A DNA stretch of 64,000 nucleotides from Neoceratodus forsteri (GCA_016271365.2 CM057453.1:1091753001-1091817000), one strand, 5' to 3'; shown: positions 53,094-64,000, numbered from the stretch's first letter. A program made the numbers and translations. The notes: generated by a model not told the origin, from the sequence alone.

Positions 53094-54890
53094 CAGATGT
53101 CGCCTCGTTGTAAGATTCAGAGAGAGCTTGCATCTCCTGTGTCCACTGCCCAGGGACCGACCATGACACCCAAGCCCGCAAGTTCTGCCGCAGCTTCAAC
53201 AAGGCTACCAGGCGGCAGTGCCAGAAGACCCTGGAAACCTTCATACTCAGGCAGCAGGTCGCCTGCATGGAGAAGGAGCTACAAGCCAGGAGTTCATCAC
53301 CTTCCCTGGCCCTGTCCTTGGGTTCAACCTCCTCTAAGGCTTGAGACAAATCCAGCAGGAAGCACAAACACAGGGACAAGGACCGCACCAAGATCCGATC
53401 CTCACTGACCTGCTTGTAGTCTCCACTTCTCGCATCGGCCACAGTGGAGCCATCCTCTTCTTTAGGAACAGCCCACTCTGGCTCGCACAACTTGTCCCCT
53501 ACAAGGCTACCATTGGCCTCTCCCGACAGTCTCACTTTAGTGGGTGCTGGTTCCTCAGGTGTGAGTGCCCCACTAGCATCTCAGTCCCTGCTGTTTCAGT
53601 CCTTGTTTTCCGCGGGCCATCAGTCAGGCGGCTCCATTGGTTTGACGTTGACCAGCGCTGGTTCAGCACTTCCAGGGGGTCTCCCTGCTCACTCGACGCA
53701 GACCTTGACCCCGGAACCCCTGCTTTCCCCAGCTCCACAGGGCAATCTATGAGTTGTCTCTCTAGCGAAGACCAGGCAAGAGACACTTCTGGGCCTCTAC
53801 CCTCCCGGCCCCATCTCCGGCACTGGCACCGGCCCCAGTGCCCCCTCAGCTGGTGCCGATTGGTACCCCGACTGTCATGGTATATTTCCAAGCCATGCTT
53901 TCCTCTCTCTGGGATTTTATGCAAGCTCAGCTTACCCCCCCAAAAAAAAAAAAAACAAAGGTAACATGCAAGGGCCTACATTGCCTATTCACTCCCTCCT
54001 TCCACAGGGCCGTGGCAAGCACCTCAGAATCCTTTGCCATTTCACCCCCCTCAGGACCCGGGGACGAGGATGAGTACCACCCGGACCTCCTTCTCCCTGA
54101 GGAGGATGAGGGAGATGCTGGAGACAAAGGCGGTGTTACCCCCTCCCACTTCACCTCTATGGTGTCGTCCGATAGGGAGGAGACCTCCCAAGTATATCCC
54201 AAGGTCTCCCCCCAGGCAGCTATGGGGTTTGACACAGAGGAGCAGGACCCTGCCTGTGCTGTTTGTCCAATTACCTTGGCCTGCCGGACGCCCCTCTTCT
54301 GGTCATTCCCCCATTGATGGATCCCTTAGAGGATGCCACCATGGCCGCTTGGCATCAGCCTAGCTTAGTTCCTGCCATGCCTTGAAAGGCAGACAGTCTA
54401 TACCAGATGCATGGAAGCCTTTCTTTGCTGAGCAGCCTCAGGTGGACTCCATAGTAATTAATGATACCCATGACCATACCAAGAGGCCCAAATAACTCTG
54501 CTCCCTCCCACTGGACGAGGAGTCCAGGTGGTTAGATCTCATTGCCAAGTGCACCTTTGCCTCAGCCATTTTGACCATAAGGGTCCTGAACTATATTGCC
54601 CATATGGTCCAGTTTCAGAACCAGCTCTGGACCCAGGCCAAGGCGGTAGCAAGAGCCCTCCCAGAGGACCCCCCTGAAGCAGCAGCTGCTCCTGATCATT
54701 CTCTCAGGGGCTGATATAGGGAAACATCTTCTTCAAACTGCATATGATGCCATGGATGCCTCAGCCCAGGCGGGCATTTGCCTGTGGCATCATTCTTGGC
54801 TAAGGGAGTCTGGCTTTGTCCCGGATGTCCAACAGTGCATTTTGAATGCCCCATTTAGAGGACACAGACTGTTTTGGGCAGTTGTGTAGG
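53094..54890 (+). pseudogene. DIRS gag relic of copy F
   Basis: A decayed N-terminal Cys/His block, then FCRSFNKATRRQCQKTLETF in one frame (53187-53246), which corresponds to FNQATRE in L and FN-ATRTNRKRT in G. An acidic segment, GDEDEYHPDLLLPEEDEGDA, is at 54061-54120. An A run of 13 is at 53943-53955. The later block DEESRWLDLIAKCTFASAI (about 54518-54574) matches G's DESKQMNQYDRKIYSSSTY. Several stops and shifts. Confidence 0.7.
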
Positions 54891-55139
54891 ACATACTGTC
54901 AAACTTACAGGCCTCCAGCCTCACCTTTCAGTCAGTTCATTCCATGTACCACACCAACCAACCTAGAAGTGATCAGCGCGTACCCTATCAGCATGTTGCC
55001 CATAGGGCTAAACCCAGCTCTAAACTTCATGGTAAACACAGAGTTAGCTGCAGCCCTGCCTACGCTCACCACCACCACTGGGAAATCTCCCAGAGGAAGT
55101 GGTGCGTCCCCGGTTGCAGGTACTACCTTAGCCTGACTC

Positions 55140-56994
55140 CTTGCCCCCACCCCCACCCCCCTCCCAGCTGAACAGGAGGTGGTAGTTGGGGACTGTTTCT
55201 TTCTGCACCTGGACAAGTGGCAGGAGATCACCAGAGATGCCTGGGTCTTGCAGCTCATAGAAAATGGCCATGTTCTCGAGCTTCTGGAGTGGCCTCCAGA
55301 AAACCCTCTGGTTCAGTCCTCTTACCCTCCAGGTCACATTCCAGTGCATTGGGAGGAGATCCGCATCTTGCTGCACAAACCGGCCATAGAACCTGTCCCA
55401 GGGACGCAACAGGGCATAGGGTTCTACTCTCACTTCTTCGTGAACCCCAAAGGCACAGATCATCTCGTTACATCCTAGAACTTTTAAGAACTAAACGTCA
55501 TTCAGTACAAAAAGTTTCGGACAGTCACCCTTCAGGGACCGCTGCTCCCTCGATACGAAAGATGTATACCTGCATATTAAGGTATGTGCCTTCCACTGTC
55601 AGTACCACAGATTCCACTTTCAGGGAGTGCATTTCCAGTTCTGGATTTGGCTTGTCCTCGACACCTTGGTTGTTTACTAAATGCTTGGCAGTAGTCGTGA
55701 CACCCTCAGGAGGGAGGGGCTCTGTCTTTCCCTACCTAGACGACTGGCACCTCAAAGCACAGTCCAGAGAATGACTGTTGCAGACTTTAGAATGTACCAC
55801 CCACCTGTTCCAGGAGCTGGGCATCACAACCAATCTGTGCAAGTCAGTTTTGAGCCTGTCAGCACCTCCAGTACATAGGGATGGGCCTGGTACAGCTCAG
55901 GGTATAGCCTTCCTGCCCCAGGACTGGGTGGACCACCTAATGGCTTCAGCTCACCTGCTGTACAGCAGTAGGTATGTCTCAGCCAGAACCTTCTTCCGGC
56001 TCTTGGGCCTGATGGCTGTACCTGTTGTCACAGTGCCTTTTAGCTAGACTGCACATCAGGTTACCCCAGTGGACACTGATCGTCCAATGGGGTCAGTGTA
56101 CCGACGACCTGGAACAGCAGGTCATAGTCTCCTCTCTAGTAAAAAAAAAAGGTTCTGCTTCAGTGGATGGAACCCAGCAATCTGCTAAAAGGGATTCCTT
56201 TCCTCATTCCATCCCCTCAGCAAATTCTCACCACAGATGCTTCGGGGTTGGGGTGCGGCCCTGGAGTCTTCTCTCCACATCAACGTCCTGGAGATGCGGG
56301 CAGTCCTTTATGCCCTGCAGGCCTTCCAGACACAGCTATCCTTGGTAGCAGACAGACAGACATCAGCGTAGTTCACTACATCAACAAACGGGGGCACTCA
56401 CTTGTACCCCCGTGCCGGGAAGTGATGAGAGTCTCGTACTGGGCTCCAGAACATGGTCTAGAATTGTCGACCGTCCATGTTCCAGGTGGCCAAACATCCT
56501 GGGCGGGTAGGCTAGAGTGATCCATGATCCAAGATCTCATGGTGGGAACCTGCTGACCTCCGTCATAGAAGACCTGTTGACAGGTGGGGGCATCCAGAGC
56601 TGGACCTTTTTGCATCCCCACTCGACACAAAACTGCCACTTTTTTGCTAGCTCATTCCAGGGCCTGCAGTTTTCTGGCAAGGCACGTTGCCTTGGAAAGG
56701 GAGGTTTCTTTACACTTCTACCAACTTCAGAGAGTTCTGATCAAACTACAGATGGAAGGGGCCACTGTGATCCTCATTGTCCCCTTTTGGCCTCACCAGA
56801 TCTGGTTTCCCTTATTGCAGCAGTTGACAGTGGAACTTCCAGTGCCCTTGCCCCCTGTGCACCGGCCTGCTCTCCCAGGACCGGGGAACCCTGATTCATC
56901 CAGATCTCAGATCCCTGCATCTTCACACCCAACTCCTGAAGACGTAGTCATGGATAGGTGTGGGGTGTCCCCCAAGGTGGCTGGTGGCAGCTAG
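55140..56994 (+). pseudogene. DIRS pol relic of copy F
   Basis: Pre-RT domain 55179-55470 (TRDAWVLQLIENGHVLELLE, GFYSHFFVNPKG). The reverse transcriptase core is frame-shifted, but the catalytic box YLDDW is intact at 55733-55747. RNase H starts near 56227 (LTTDASGLG) with the strand VVHYINKRG (56370-56396). The methyltransferase-like tail is at 56584-56850 (FCIPTRHKTATFL, ILIVPFWPHQIWFPLLQQL). Not functional. Confidence 0.8.
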
Positions 56995-56999
56995 GAAGC

Positions 57000-57375
57000 C
57001 TTCCACCAGGGCCACTTACTCCATGAAGTGGAAATGCTTTACCCTGTGGGCTGCTTCTCATCATCTGGACCCTTAAACTTGTCCAGTGAATCAGATTCTG
57101 GAGTACTTGCTGTCCCTTTCAGACTCCAGTCCGATATACTCCTCTCTTAAAATGCACGTCTGTCATTTCTGCCTTCCATGCACCTCTTGAAGGCCATACA
57201 GTGGCACAACTGGAGGTGTCGTACATTTCTGAGACATTCTATTCCTGAAGCCTCCTATCCGCAAGCCAGTCCTGCCTTGGTATTTGCACTTTGTTCTGGA
57301 GAAACTTATTTTGGCTCCTTTTGAGCCAGCCATAACATGTGATTACACTTTCTGTCATGGAAAGTTTGCATCTTA
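57000..57375 (+). pseudogene. Tyrosine recombinase of copy F, 5' fragment
   Basis: Contains STRATYSMKWKCFTLWAA (57004-57057), a core-binding remnant, and the FEPAIT-DYTFC-HGKFASYF region whose TTTTGAGCCAGCC matches copy X near 2907. It stops at 57375, where copy L begins, within three bases of the equivalent codon at which copy A entered copy X. Confidence 0.75.
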
Positions 57376-57637
57376 CTTCGAGAGGGTTCCTGCACTAGGT
57401 CATAACATGTAGGACTGCACCCTCTGGCGTCGGGTCCGTATGGCAAGTTTGCTAGCAGTGTCTGGCGAAGTCGCCCACCCAGCGTCAGCGTGACCCTATA
57501 AGTGGGCAGTCCCTGCGCCCGCCTTCCAGTTCTTTCCTGCCATCGACCTGCGCAAGGACTTCACGGTGAACATTGCTCCAGTAGATCGCCATTTTGATAC
57601 GCATAATTCTACCTTTTAGAGTTCATTCTTAATTGTT

Positions 57638-57905
57638 GTGTCTTCTCCATCGGGCCCTCCGAAGACCAAGAAGTGCGGCTCACAGATCCCTCATAAGGAC
57701 AGCCACAAGCTCTGCCTCTTCTACCTAGGTCCGGCCCACAACATCGAGGCCTGCCTGGATTGCAAGCCCTTCAACCAGGCCACACGCGAACACCCTAGAA
57801 GCCCATCTTTTAAAGTCCAGGGTGGCCTCTAGAACAAGAAATGCAGAAGCTAAGGGACTCCGCTTCTTCCCCTTCTTCGGAGGTTAAGAAGAAAAAGAAA
57901 AGCTG
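57638..57905 (+). pseudogene. DIRS gag N-terminal fragment of copy L
   Basis: Reads MSSPSGPPKTKKCGSQIPHK, then DSHKLCLFYLGPAHNIEACL and DCKPFNQATRE. This is the family Cys/His block: the first pair is C-x-S, and the second CxxC is CLFY, so two cysteines are missing. A stop at 57830-57832 follows; another frame has a lysine-rich EVKKKKKS segment to 57905. Confidence 0.75.
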
Positions 57906-58590
57906 ACCTGGTGGTGCTGAGGGTTGTGGCGCTGGACACCACACCTCGTGCCACGCCCGGTGACCTGGGTTCAGGGAGTGAGCTCGGGCTGCGGGGGTTG
58001 GCAGGGGCGGGGTGAGGATTGGCGCCTGATGGGTGCTTTCCCCTCCCAAGGGGTAGTCAGGGATCACCCTGGCATGCCAGCGGCTCCTGAGTGAAACCGG
58101 GGCACTGCAGCACACTCGGCTGCACACGTCTTCAAATTCTAATGCAGAGCAAGGGTTGCCGTGTGCCTAGCATCGGGAAATGTGCACACGCTTACGAGAG
58201 GGGAGAGATTACCAGAATAAGGAAAACCCGGTCTGTGGGAGTAGGGCGGCACCTGCCCTCGTGCCCATGGCTGGGTCCATCATACCTGGCCTTCCAGGTT
58301 CCTCCACCTGGTTCTCTTCTTCAGCAGTAGTCTCTGTCTCTTAAGTCGTCCAAGAGGTGGGGCGGACCCACCCCAGAGGGAGTTAAGCCGTGGGTGCCGA
58401 TCATGGACAGAGGAGGAGGAGGGAGGCACAGGTAGGAGGACTTCAGGCAGGAGATGCCTGAGAGGCCCCCACCCTCCCCCAAGACCACGATGGGAGGAAA
58501 AGAGACTGGGGAAAAAAAGAAAGAAAAGAGGAGCATTGGGAGCAGGAGTGTCTGGAGGACCGAGAGCAGCACTGTACTAGCAAGATCTTG
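57906..58590. other. GC-rich segment of unknown nature in copy L
   Basis: Not similar to gag of F or G, so likely an insertion in copy L or foreign sequence. It contains GGTGACCTGGGTTCAGGGAG, reminiscent of a Pol III B box, and purine-rich stretches near 58400-58550. I can assign no family and see no coding potential. Confidence 0.4.
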
Positions 58591-58830
58591 CTTCAAGAGG
58601 GTTCCTGCAGGAGGTCTTCACATATAAGACTGTGTCCCCTGACATCGGGACCGAACGGCAAACTTGTAGCTAGCAATCATCAGCGGGTACTGTCCCCCCA
58701 TCGTTGGGTGATGCGACGTTGACGTGACTATAAAAGGGGCGGTCCCCCGCCTGCCCTCCAGTTCTTCCCCGCTGTCGCATGGTATCGTTTGATAGCTGCG
58801 GTAGAACAGCTTTCAGTCGCCCGCCATTTT
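58591..58830 (+). repeat. Left ITR of copy G
   Basis: Shares AGAGGGTTCCTGCA at its tip and CTATAAAAGGGGCGGTCCC with copy L (CTATAAGTGGGCAGTCCC). TATAAAAGGGGCGG at about 58730-58743 looks like a TATA box next to a GC box. Confidence 0.75.
58729..58744 (+). promoter_or_regulatory. TATA-like plus GC-box-like site in ITR of copy G
   Basis: CTATAAAAGGGGCGGT lies about 150 bp ahead of the gag start (58889), in the ITR. In copy L the same place reads CTATAAGTGGGCAGT. A core promoter role is inference. Confidence 0.45.
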
Positions 58831-58888
58831 CTAATGGCGAATTTTTTTTTTTTTTTTCACAGTTCTATTCAACAATCCGTTACGATGT

Positions 58889-61256
58889 ATGTCATCTAGT
58901 AGGCCCAGAAAAAAGTGCTCCAAGTGCGACACGCGCCGTCCCTCCGCGAGGGACGCTCATTCCGGTGTGTCTCGACTGGGGCCTCAGGGCACAACTCTTC
59001 GGAGTGCACCATCTGCCAGGGCTTCAACTAGGCCACGCGCACCAATCGCAAGAGGACCCTTGACTCCCACCTGCTCACCCAGAGACTGGCTTTGATGGAG
59101 AAGGAGCTCCAGGAGTTGAGGGAAAGATAGTCTTCGCCAGCCCCGGAAAAGAAAAAGGATAAGGACAGACGCCAGGAGAGGAGCCGTTCTCCCCAAAGGA
59201 AATCCAGCCAGACAACTGACTCCGACCATGGTGGGCCCTCCACTTCCATGAGTACCCTACCTGCAGGGCCTTCCTCTTCTCCGGTGGACCAGACGCAGCC
59301 CCCCCACCCCCACGCTGAGGTTAGCAGGCAGTCGGGGTCACCTCTTTTGAGGTTCCATCAAGATCTCCTGCTCTGAGCTGTGCTGCCAAATCGCCCTCCG
59401 GCTCTGCTGCCGGGCGCCTGGCCCAGGCCGATCAGTCTGACACTGGCCGTCCGGCTCTTGTCAGCCCGGCTGCGAACAGTAAGTTGCTCGACTGCTCCTC
59501 AGTCGAACGCGTGGATGCATTCTTTCTCCCGTTGGACTCCCTTGTGGACCCGGATGCTGTGCAGAGAGAGCTGGCAGGTACCCCTTCATCCCCTCAGGGT
59601 TCTCCCTCCAGGGATTCGCTACTGGTATCCAGCCTCCCTGGGGTAACCCTCCCGTCGGATACTCTTCCACACCTGACATTGGGGGAATTACCTGAACTCC
59701 CTTCCTTCACTGTGCTCTCTTCCGCTGACGGAACCTCACCTTTCACTGGATCCCTTGCCAAATCTTTTCAGGGGCGGTATGGAACCTCCTCCTGCGTGAC
59801 CTGTGGCTCCTCCGCCTACCCCGTTGCCGGATCTGCTTCCCAGTGGTCCTTTGGCACCTCCTCGGGCAGGGCCTTCTGTCCCTCCTTCAGGCCCATCAAG
59901 GTACTTTTCTGGGAACCCTCTTTTTCCACAGTATCCAACGCTGGAGGACCCATCGCTGGGTTACAACTACCCGATGCCAGGTTTTGCGATGCCGGGCTAT
60001 CAGGCGCCAGGACAGGTGTATTACCAGTACCCTTATTGGTACCAGCCGCCCAGCTACCTTCCTCTTGTAGAGTACCCAGGTTACCCTCTGCAACCACAGC
60101 CTGAACGTGAGGTCAATCCTGCATGGTGGAAGGACGCTAGGTCCCAACTGCTTTTAGACTTGGGCCAGCCTCAGGTCACAGTCAAGTCCACCACTCCTGT
60201 CAGGGTGCCCCCACCCAGTCTGACACCCTCTAGTCGAGTCTCTGAGGGAGACTTGGGAGCTCTGCCTCTTGGAGATCATAGACACCGGGACCCGACCTCT
60301 GGAGGCATCCTTGCCCAGTAGACTGGAAACCTCTGACTCGGATGAAGGCTCGGATCAAGAGATTCAGTCCAAACCTCATTCCATGGTTGAGCCTCAACCA
60401 AAAGAGTCCCCAAAGTCTCCTCCTGGGGATCCCTCCTTTGTGGAGCTCCTCGGGACCATTCAAAAATCATGCGGATGGGCCTCCAAGGAATTGGACCCCA
60501 AGCGCAAAAGGCTGGCGGAGCACTTGGACCTGGTTAATGTGGACCCCCTACCCATTCCACCCTGAATTGATCCACATGAGGACCGCATATCCACTGTTTT
60601 GCTGCAACCTTCGTCCCTATGGCTGCATCCAAAAAGGCCCAGGATACGTACTTTTCCCCGGAAGGGGTCTCCCACCTAACTGCCCAGCCGATTCTGTGGT
60701 AATCATGGGTGCATATGATAGATTGGCCCAGCCGAAACATCTTAGTGCCTCCCCACCAGATGAGTCCAAGCAGATGAACCAGTATGATAGGAAGATCTAC
60801 TCATCGTCCACCTACACTATCCGTTCCCTGAATTATGTAGGCCATATGGTGGCTCTCCAAAAATCCTCACTCTCGGAATTGGAAAGAGACCTCCAGGAGA
60901 TCCCTGAGGAGTGGTTATGGAACAAACTCCTGGGGAAAGTCGGGATGAATAAGTCTTCCTGCCGCCATGCTCTGCGTGCAACATATGAGTCGGTGGACTC
61001 TGTGGTTCAAGGGGCAGCTATGGGAATCTGTCTCAGACATATAGCCTGGCTTATTCTGGCCAGATTGGCACAGGATGCTTGGCGCTCTCTTTTGGACACT
61101 CCTTTTAAGGGTCCAGTTCTGTTTGGCAGCGGCGCTAAAGAAATTACCATGCTGCAGGAGAGTGGCAAATCCCTCAAGGATGTCCGGACCATGTACCGTT
61201 CCAGTCAAAGACAACGGCAGCAGCTATTTCATCGCCAGCGGAAATGGAACAAATAG
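58889..61256 (+). pseudogene. DIRS gag of copy G
   Basis: Starts near ATGTCATCTAGTAGGCCC (58889). The Cys/His block is split by a shift (KKCSKCDT, then HNSSECTICQGFN followed by a stop). A coiled-coil-like LLTQRLALMEKELQELRE follows (59072-59126). 59803-60321 is open and includes an unusual Tyr/Pro/Gln-rich stretch of about 55 residues (near 59935-60100). 60269-60565 and 60342-61256 follow, with an acidic ETSDSDEGSDQE. The gag C-terminal blocks are YDRKIYSSSTYTIRSLNYVG and LLDTPFKGPVLFGSGAKEI, matching DVPFLGTDLFGPG of the A/B/D family. It ends in a Gln/Arg-rich tail and TAG at 61254-61256. About four shifts. Confidence 0.82.
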
Positions 61257-61329
61257 AATCGGGGCAAATGACAGAACAAGCATCGTGCCCCAGGTTCTGG
61301 CACCCAAACCCCCTCCCCTCCATGTCCTG

Positions 61330-61381
61330 ACCCCCCCCCCCTCCCTCTGACTGTTTCAGAGGAACAGGTGGGGGGGGGGGT
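61330..61381 (+). repeat. C run and G run between gag and pol of copy G
   Basis: A run of ten to twelve C (61330-61341) and a run of about ten G (61371-61381) 30 bp apart could pair as a hairpin. They lie in the gag-pol gap. Probably slippage products; a regulatory role is not supported. Confidence 0.6.
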
Positions 61382-61389
61382 CTGACCTC

Positions 61390-63170
61390 CGCCTGGATGG
61401 GTAGAAGGCCATTACTGCAGATGCATGGGTTCTTCAACTCATAGAAAGAGATCACTCAATAGAGTTCCTGGAGCGACCTCCTCTCAACCCACCGGGAAGA
61501 TCGTTTTACCAGTCAGGCCAACAACAGCTGGTATTACAGGAAAAAATACAAGCTCTGCTGCAAAAGGCAGCCATGGAGCACGTACCTCCAGAATAGACAG
61601 GAAGGGTATTTTACTCCCATTTCTTCCTGGTCCAAAGAAGACTGGGATCTAAGACCCATCTTAGATCTCCGCATGTTCAGTCTCTTCATAGAGTACAAGA
61701 AGTTTCACATGTTGACTCTCCAGGGACTATTACCCCTGCTCCTTACTAACACTTGGCTGTGCTCCCTGGATATGCAGGATGCTTACCTTCATATCCTCAT
61801 TCTTCTGGCCCACTGCCACTTCCTGAGGTTCTCCTTCCTGGACCATTATTTCCAGTTTAGAGCCCTACCATTTGGCCTCTCCTTGGCACCTCAGGTGTTC
61901 ATAAGTGCCTAGTGGTGGTTGCAGTGCTCCTGCGCTGCAGGGGCAAATATGTGTTTCCTTATCTGGATGACTGGCTCTTTTTCAGCCCCTTCCCTGGACA
62001 GTCTGAAGGATTCCCTTTCCTTCACTCTGGGGCTCTTCTCCAGCCTGGGTATTTCGGTCAGCCATCCCAAGTCCCAGCTGATATCCTCACAGCACCTCCA
62101 ATTTATCGGAGCAGTGCTAGACACGGTCCAGAGCAAGGCCTTTCTTCCGACTGAGTGGAGACCTTAATCTCCCAAGCAACACTGGTGGCTTCATCTCTGT
62201 TGACCACGGCGCATTCGGTCTTATGACTTCTGGGTCTGATGGCGGCCGCCATACCCACAGTCCCTTTGGCCAGACTGCATATGAGGGTTACCCAGTGGTC
62301 TCTTCAACTCCAATGGGATCAACAGTTGGACAACATGTACCAGAGAATCCTTGTCTCCAGCAGCCTTCAGAAGGACCTCCTCTGGTGGCAGGACCCAGCC
62401 AACCTTTCTGTAAGGTGTTCTCTTCCATCCTCCATCTCACTCTGATTCTCACCGCGGATGCTTCGAACTTGGGATGGGGAGCACATCTGGGAAACCACAG
62501 AACTCAAGGCTCCTGGTCTGCCATGGAGGGGAACCTTCAAATCAGTATTCTGGAGATGAGAGCGGTGCTCTATGCTCTCCATGCCTTCCAGTCGCTCCTA
62601 ATTCTGGGAACACTTCTCATCCAGACAGACAACATGGCCACTGTCTGGTATCTAAACAAACAGGGAGGTACCCGGTCATACCCTCTAAGCAGGGAGGCAA
62701 TGCAGATATGGTACTGGGCAATACAGCACGGCCTATCCTTGACAGCAGTCCATGTGTCAGGTGTTCACAACATTCTGGTGGACAGTCTCAGTTGATCAGT
62801 CGCCAGGGCTCACAAGTGGGAGCTAAAGCAGGCAGTAGTAGAAGACCTGTTTCTTCTACGGGGTCTACCAGACCTAGATCTGTTCGCCTCCCCATCTAAC
62901 ACAAAACTACCCAGGTTTGCTCGCTTGTTCCTGAGCATGGTGCTTTTTGGCGAGACGCACTCTATCTAGGACAGGAAGATTTCTATACACTTTCCCTCCC
63001 TTTCCTGTTCTGCAGAAGGTTTTGCTGAAGCTACAAACAGAGGGGGCTCACATGATCCTCATTGCCCCCCTGTGGCCTCGGCAGATGTGGTTCCCGTTGC
63101 TACAGCAGCTGGCACTGGAACCCCCAGTACCTCTTCCTCTCTCCCACGACCTTCTGTCCCAGGAGCAGGG
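61390..63170 (+). pseudogene. DIRS pol of copy G
   Basis: Pre-RT domain from about 61400 (TADAWVLQLIERDHSIEFLE). The reverse transcriptase has FYSHFFLVQRR, LCSLDMQDAYLHILI (61747-61791), RALPFGLSLAPQVF and an intact YLDDW at 61960-61974. RNase H at 62445-62790 is open: LTADASNLGWGAHLG, ILEMRAVLYALHAF, IQTDNMATVWYLNKQGG, HVSGVHNILVDSLS, then a TGA. The methyltransferase-like tail at 62880-63120 has FPVLQKVLLKLQTEGAHMIL and APLWPRQMWFPLLQQL. A stop in the pre-RT domain at about 61595 and frameshifts disable it. Confidence 0.87.
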
Positions 63171-64000
63171 CACCCTGGTTCATCAGGGCCTCATAAGTCT
63201 CTCCATCTTCATGCGTGGCACCTGTGGACTTAGCGATTTTTCGCTATGGGGTCTCCTCGGGGGTCACTCAGGTCTTAGTGGAGGTCAGGAAACTCTCCAC
63301 TAGATCCACTTATGCCATGAAGTGGAAGAAATTTTCTATCAGGGCCTCAGCGAAAGGTCTAGACCCTTTTTCTTGCTCGGCCTCCCAGGTTTTAGAGTAC
63401 CTCTTGCATTTGTCAGTGTTGGGCCTCAGCTATTCCTCCCTGAAGGTCCATCTCTCTGTGGTTTTGGCCTACCAGCTCCTGGTGGAGGGTAAAACCCTAG
63501 CTCAGCTAGAAGTTTCCAAGACTTTCTTGAAGGGGATCCTTTATGTCAAACCTCCGGTCCAGAATCCTGTTCCTCCCTGGGATCTCAATTTTATGTTGGA
63601 AAAGCTTACTGTGGCCCCCCCCTTGAACCAGCAGCAAGCTGTGATATGTGTTTTTTAGCATCCAAAACGCTCGTTTTAGTTGCTGTCACTTCAACTCGAA
63701 GAGTTTCAGAGCTTCAGGCTCTAGTTTGTAGAGAGCCTTATTTAATTTTCCACAGAGACTGGGTGGTTCTGCAGACTAATCCGTCCTTTCTTCCGAAAGT
63801 GGTTTTGGAATTGACCCTTAACCAGAGAGTTGAACTGCCGGTGTTCTTCCCAGAGCACTCCAGAAGGGGGGAGTACCTCCTGCACACCCTCGATGTGCAC
63901 AGGATTTTGAGGTATTATACCTCTCGGATTAGGCAGGTTCGAAAGTTGAACCAGTTTTTGTAGCTGTTGCCTCCCAGTGCCAGGGCAAGGCTATTATGAA
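63150..64000 (+). pseudogene. Tyrosine recombinase of copy G, truncated by window end
   Basis: 63215-63658 is open: VLVEVRKLSTRSTYAMKWKK and a core-binding domain to PWDLNFMLEKL. A TAG at 63656-63658 and a shift follow. 63646-63963 has VLVAVTSTRRVSELQALVCR with the first catalytic arginine, LIFHRDWVV and LPVFFPEHSRRGEYLLHTLD. A TAG at 63961-63963 stops it. The HxxR box and tyrosine are outside the window. Confidence 0.85.

Larger units (their letters stand above)
52745..57375 (+). mobile_element. DIRS copy F (3' part not seen)
   Basis: X/G-family DIRS element starting CTTCACTGAGGGTATCTCTTGC at 52745, after GAT. It contains gag, pol and the start of the recombinase, then is cut at 57375 by copy L. 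The rest should lie right of the window. Confidence 0.8.
57376..58590 (+). mobile_element. DIRS copy L, 5' part
   Basis: A left ITR begins CTTCGAGAGGGTTCCTGCAC at 57376, in the recombinase of copy F. A short gag start (57638-57905) follows, then 680 bp of unrecognised GC-rich sequence, then copy G at 58591. The rest of L is not seen; it may lie beyond G outside the window, or L may be truncated. Confidence 0.7.
58591..64000 (+). mobile_element. DIRS copy G (runs off the right edge)
   Basis: X-family DIRS element with a left ITR at 58591 (CTTCAAGAGGGTTCCTGCAG), gag to 61256, pol, and a recombinase that continues past the window. The best preserved copy of its family, with long open stretches in gag and RNase H. 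It is the innermost member of the F-L-G stack. Confidence 0.88.

Overview
This is vertebrate, probably amphibian, genomic DNA made almost entirely of transposable elements; I found no ordinary host gene. The animal assignment rests on seen features: many DIRS-type tyrosine-recombinase (YR) retrotransposons, CR1-like and L2-like LINEs read on the minus strand, a Penelope-like GIY-YIG relic and tRNA-headed SINEs with a MIR-like core. That mix fits large amphibian genomes such as caecilians or salamanders, but some reptiles also carry it, so the species group is inference. About twelve DIRS copies are present, all on the + strand and all broken by stops and frameshifts. Their order of parts is left inverted terminal repeat (ITR), gag, pol (reverse transcriptase, RNase H, methyltransferase-like tail), YR, internal complementary region (ICR), right ITR. 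I name them by position: I, H, X, A, E1, M, B, D, K, F, L, G. LAYOUT. 1-30840 is a nested stack. Copy X enters from the left edge and is split by copy A (2955-9087). Copy E1 starts exactly where X ends (10189) and runs to 27523. E1 is split inside its ICR by copy M (16254-27272), and M is split inside gag by copy B (18154-23944). After E1 come the 3' parts of copy H (27527-28796) and then copy I (28800-30840); these look like outer hosts whose 5' halves lie left of the window. 30841-36778 holds a stretch with no recognised content, a minus-strand CR1-like LINE, two retroposons and the tail of a Penelope-like element. Copy D (36779-42627) sits inside that Penelope element, which resumes at 42631-43130. 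43500-50460 is a minus-strand L2-like LINE split by copy K (44410-50085). 50715-52744 is a second CR1-like LINE with its endonuclease. 52745-64000 is another stack: F, cut by L inside YR, and L in turn cut or followed by G, which runs off the right edge. MECHANISM. The ICR of each near-complete copy has two joined halves, one complementary to the extreme left tip and the other to the extreme right tip. This matches the circle-template model known for DIRS and let me pair left and right ends across nested insertions. Where it can be read, the right junction of a copy is a TTT, with no target-site duplication. In copies B, D and K a 7-bp inverted repeat with a 5-6 bp spacer abuts that TTT, and the same site reads as a near-consensus splice donor pointing outward. 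All recombinase and polymerase genes look dead; several catalytic codons changed in ways expected from CpG decay.
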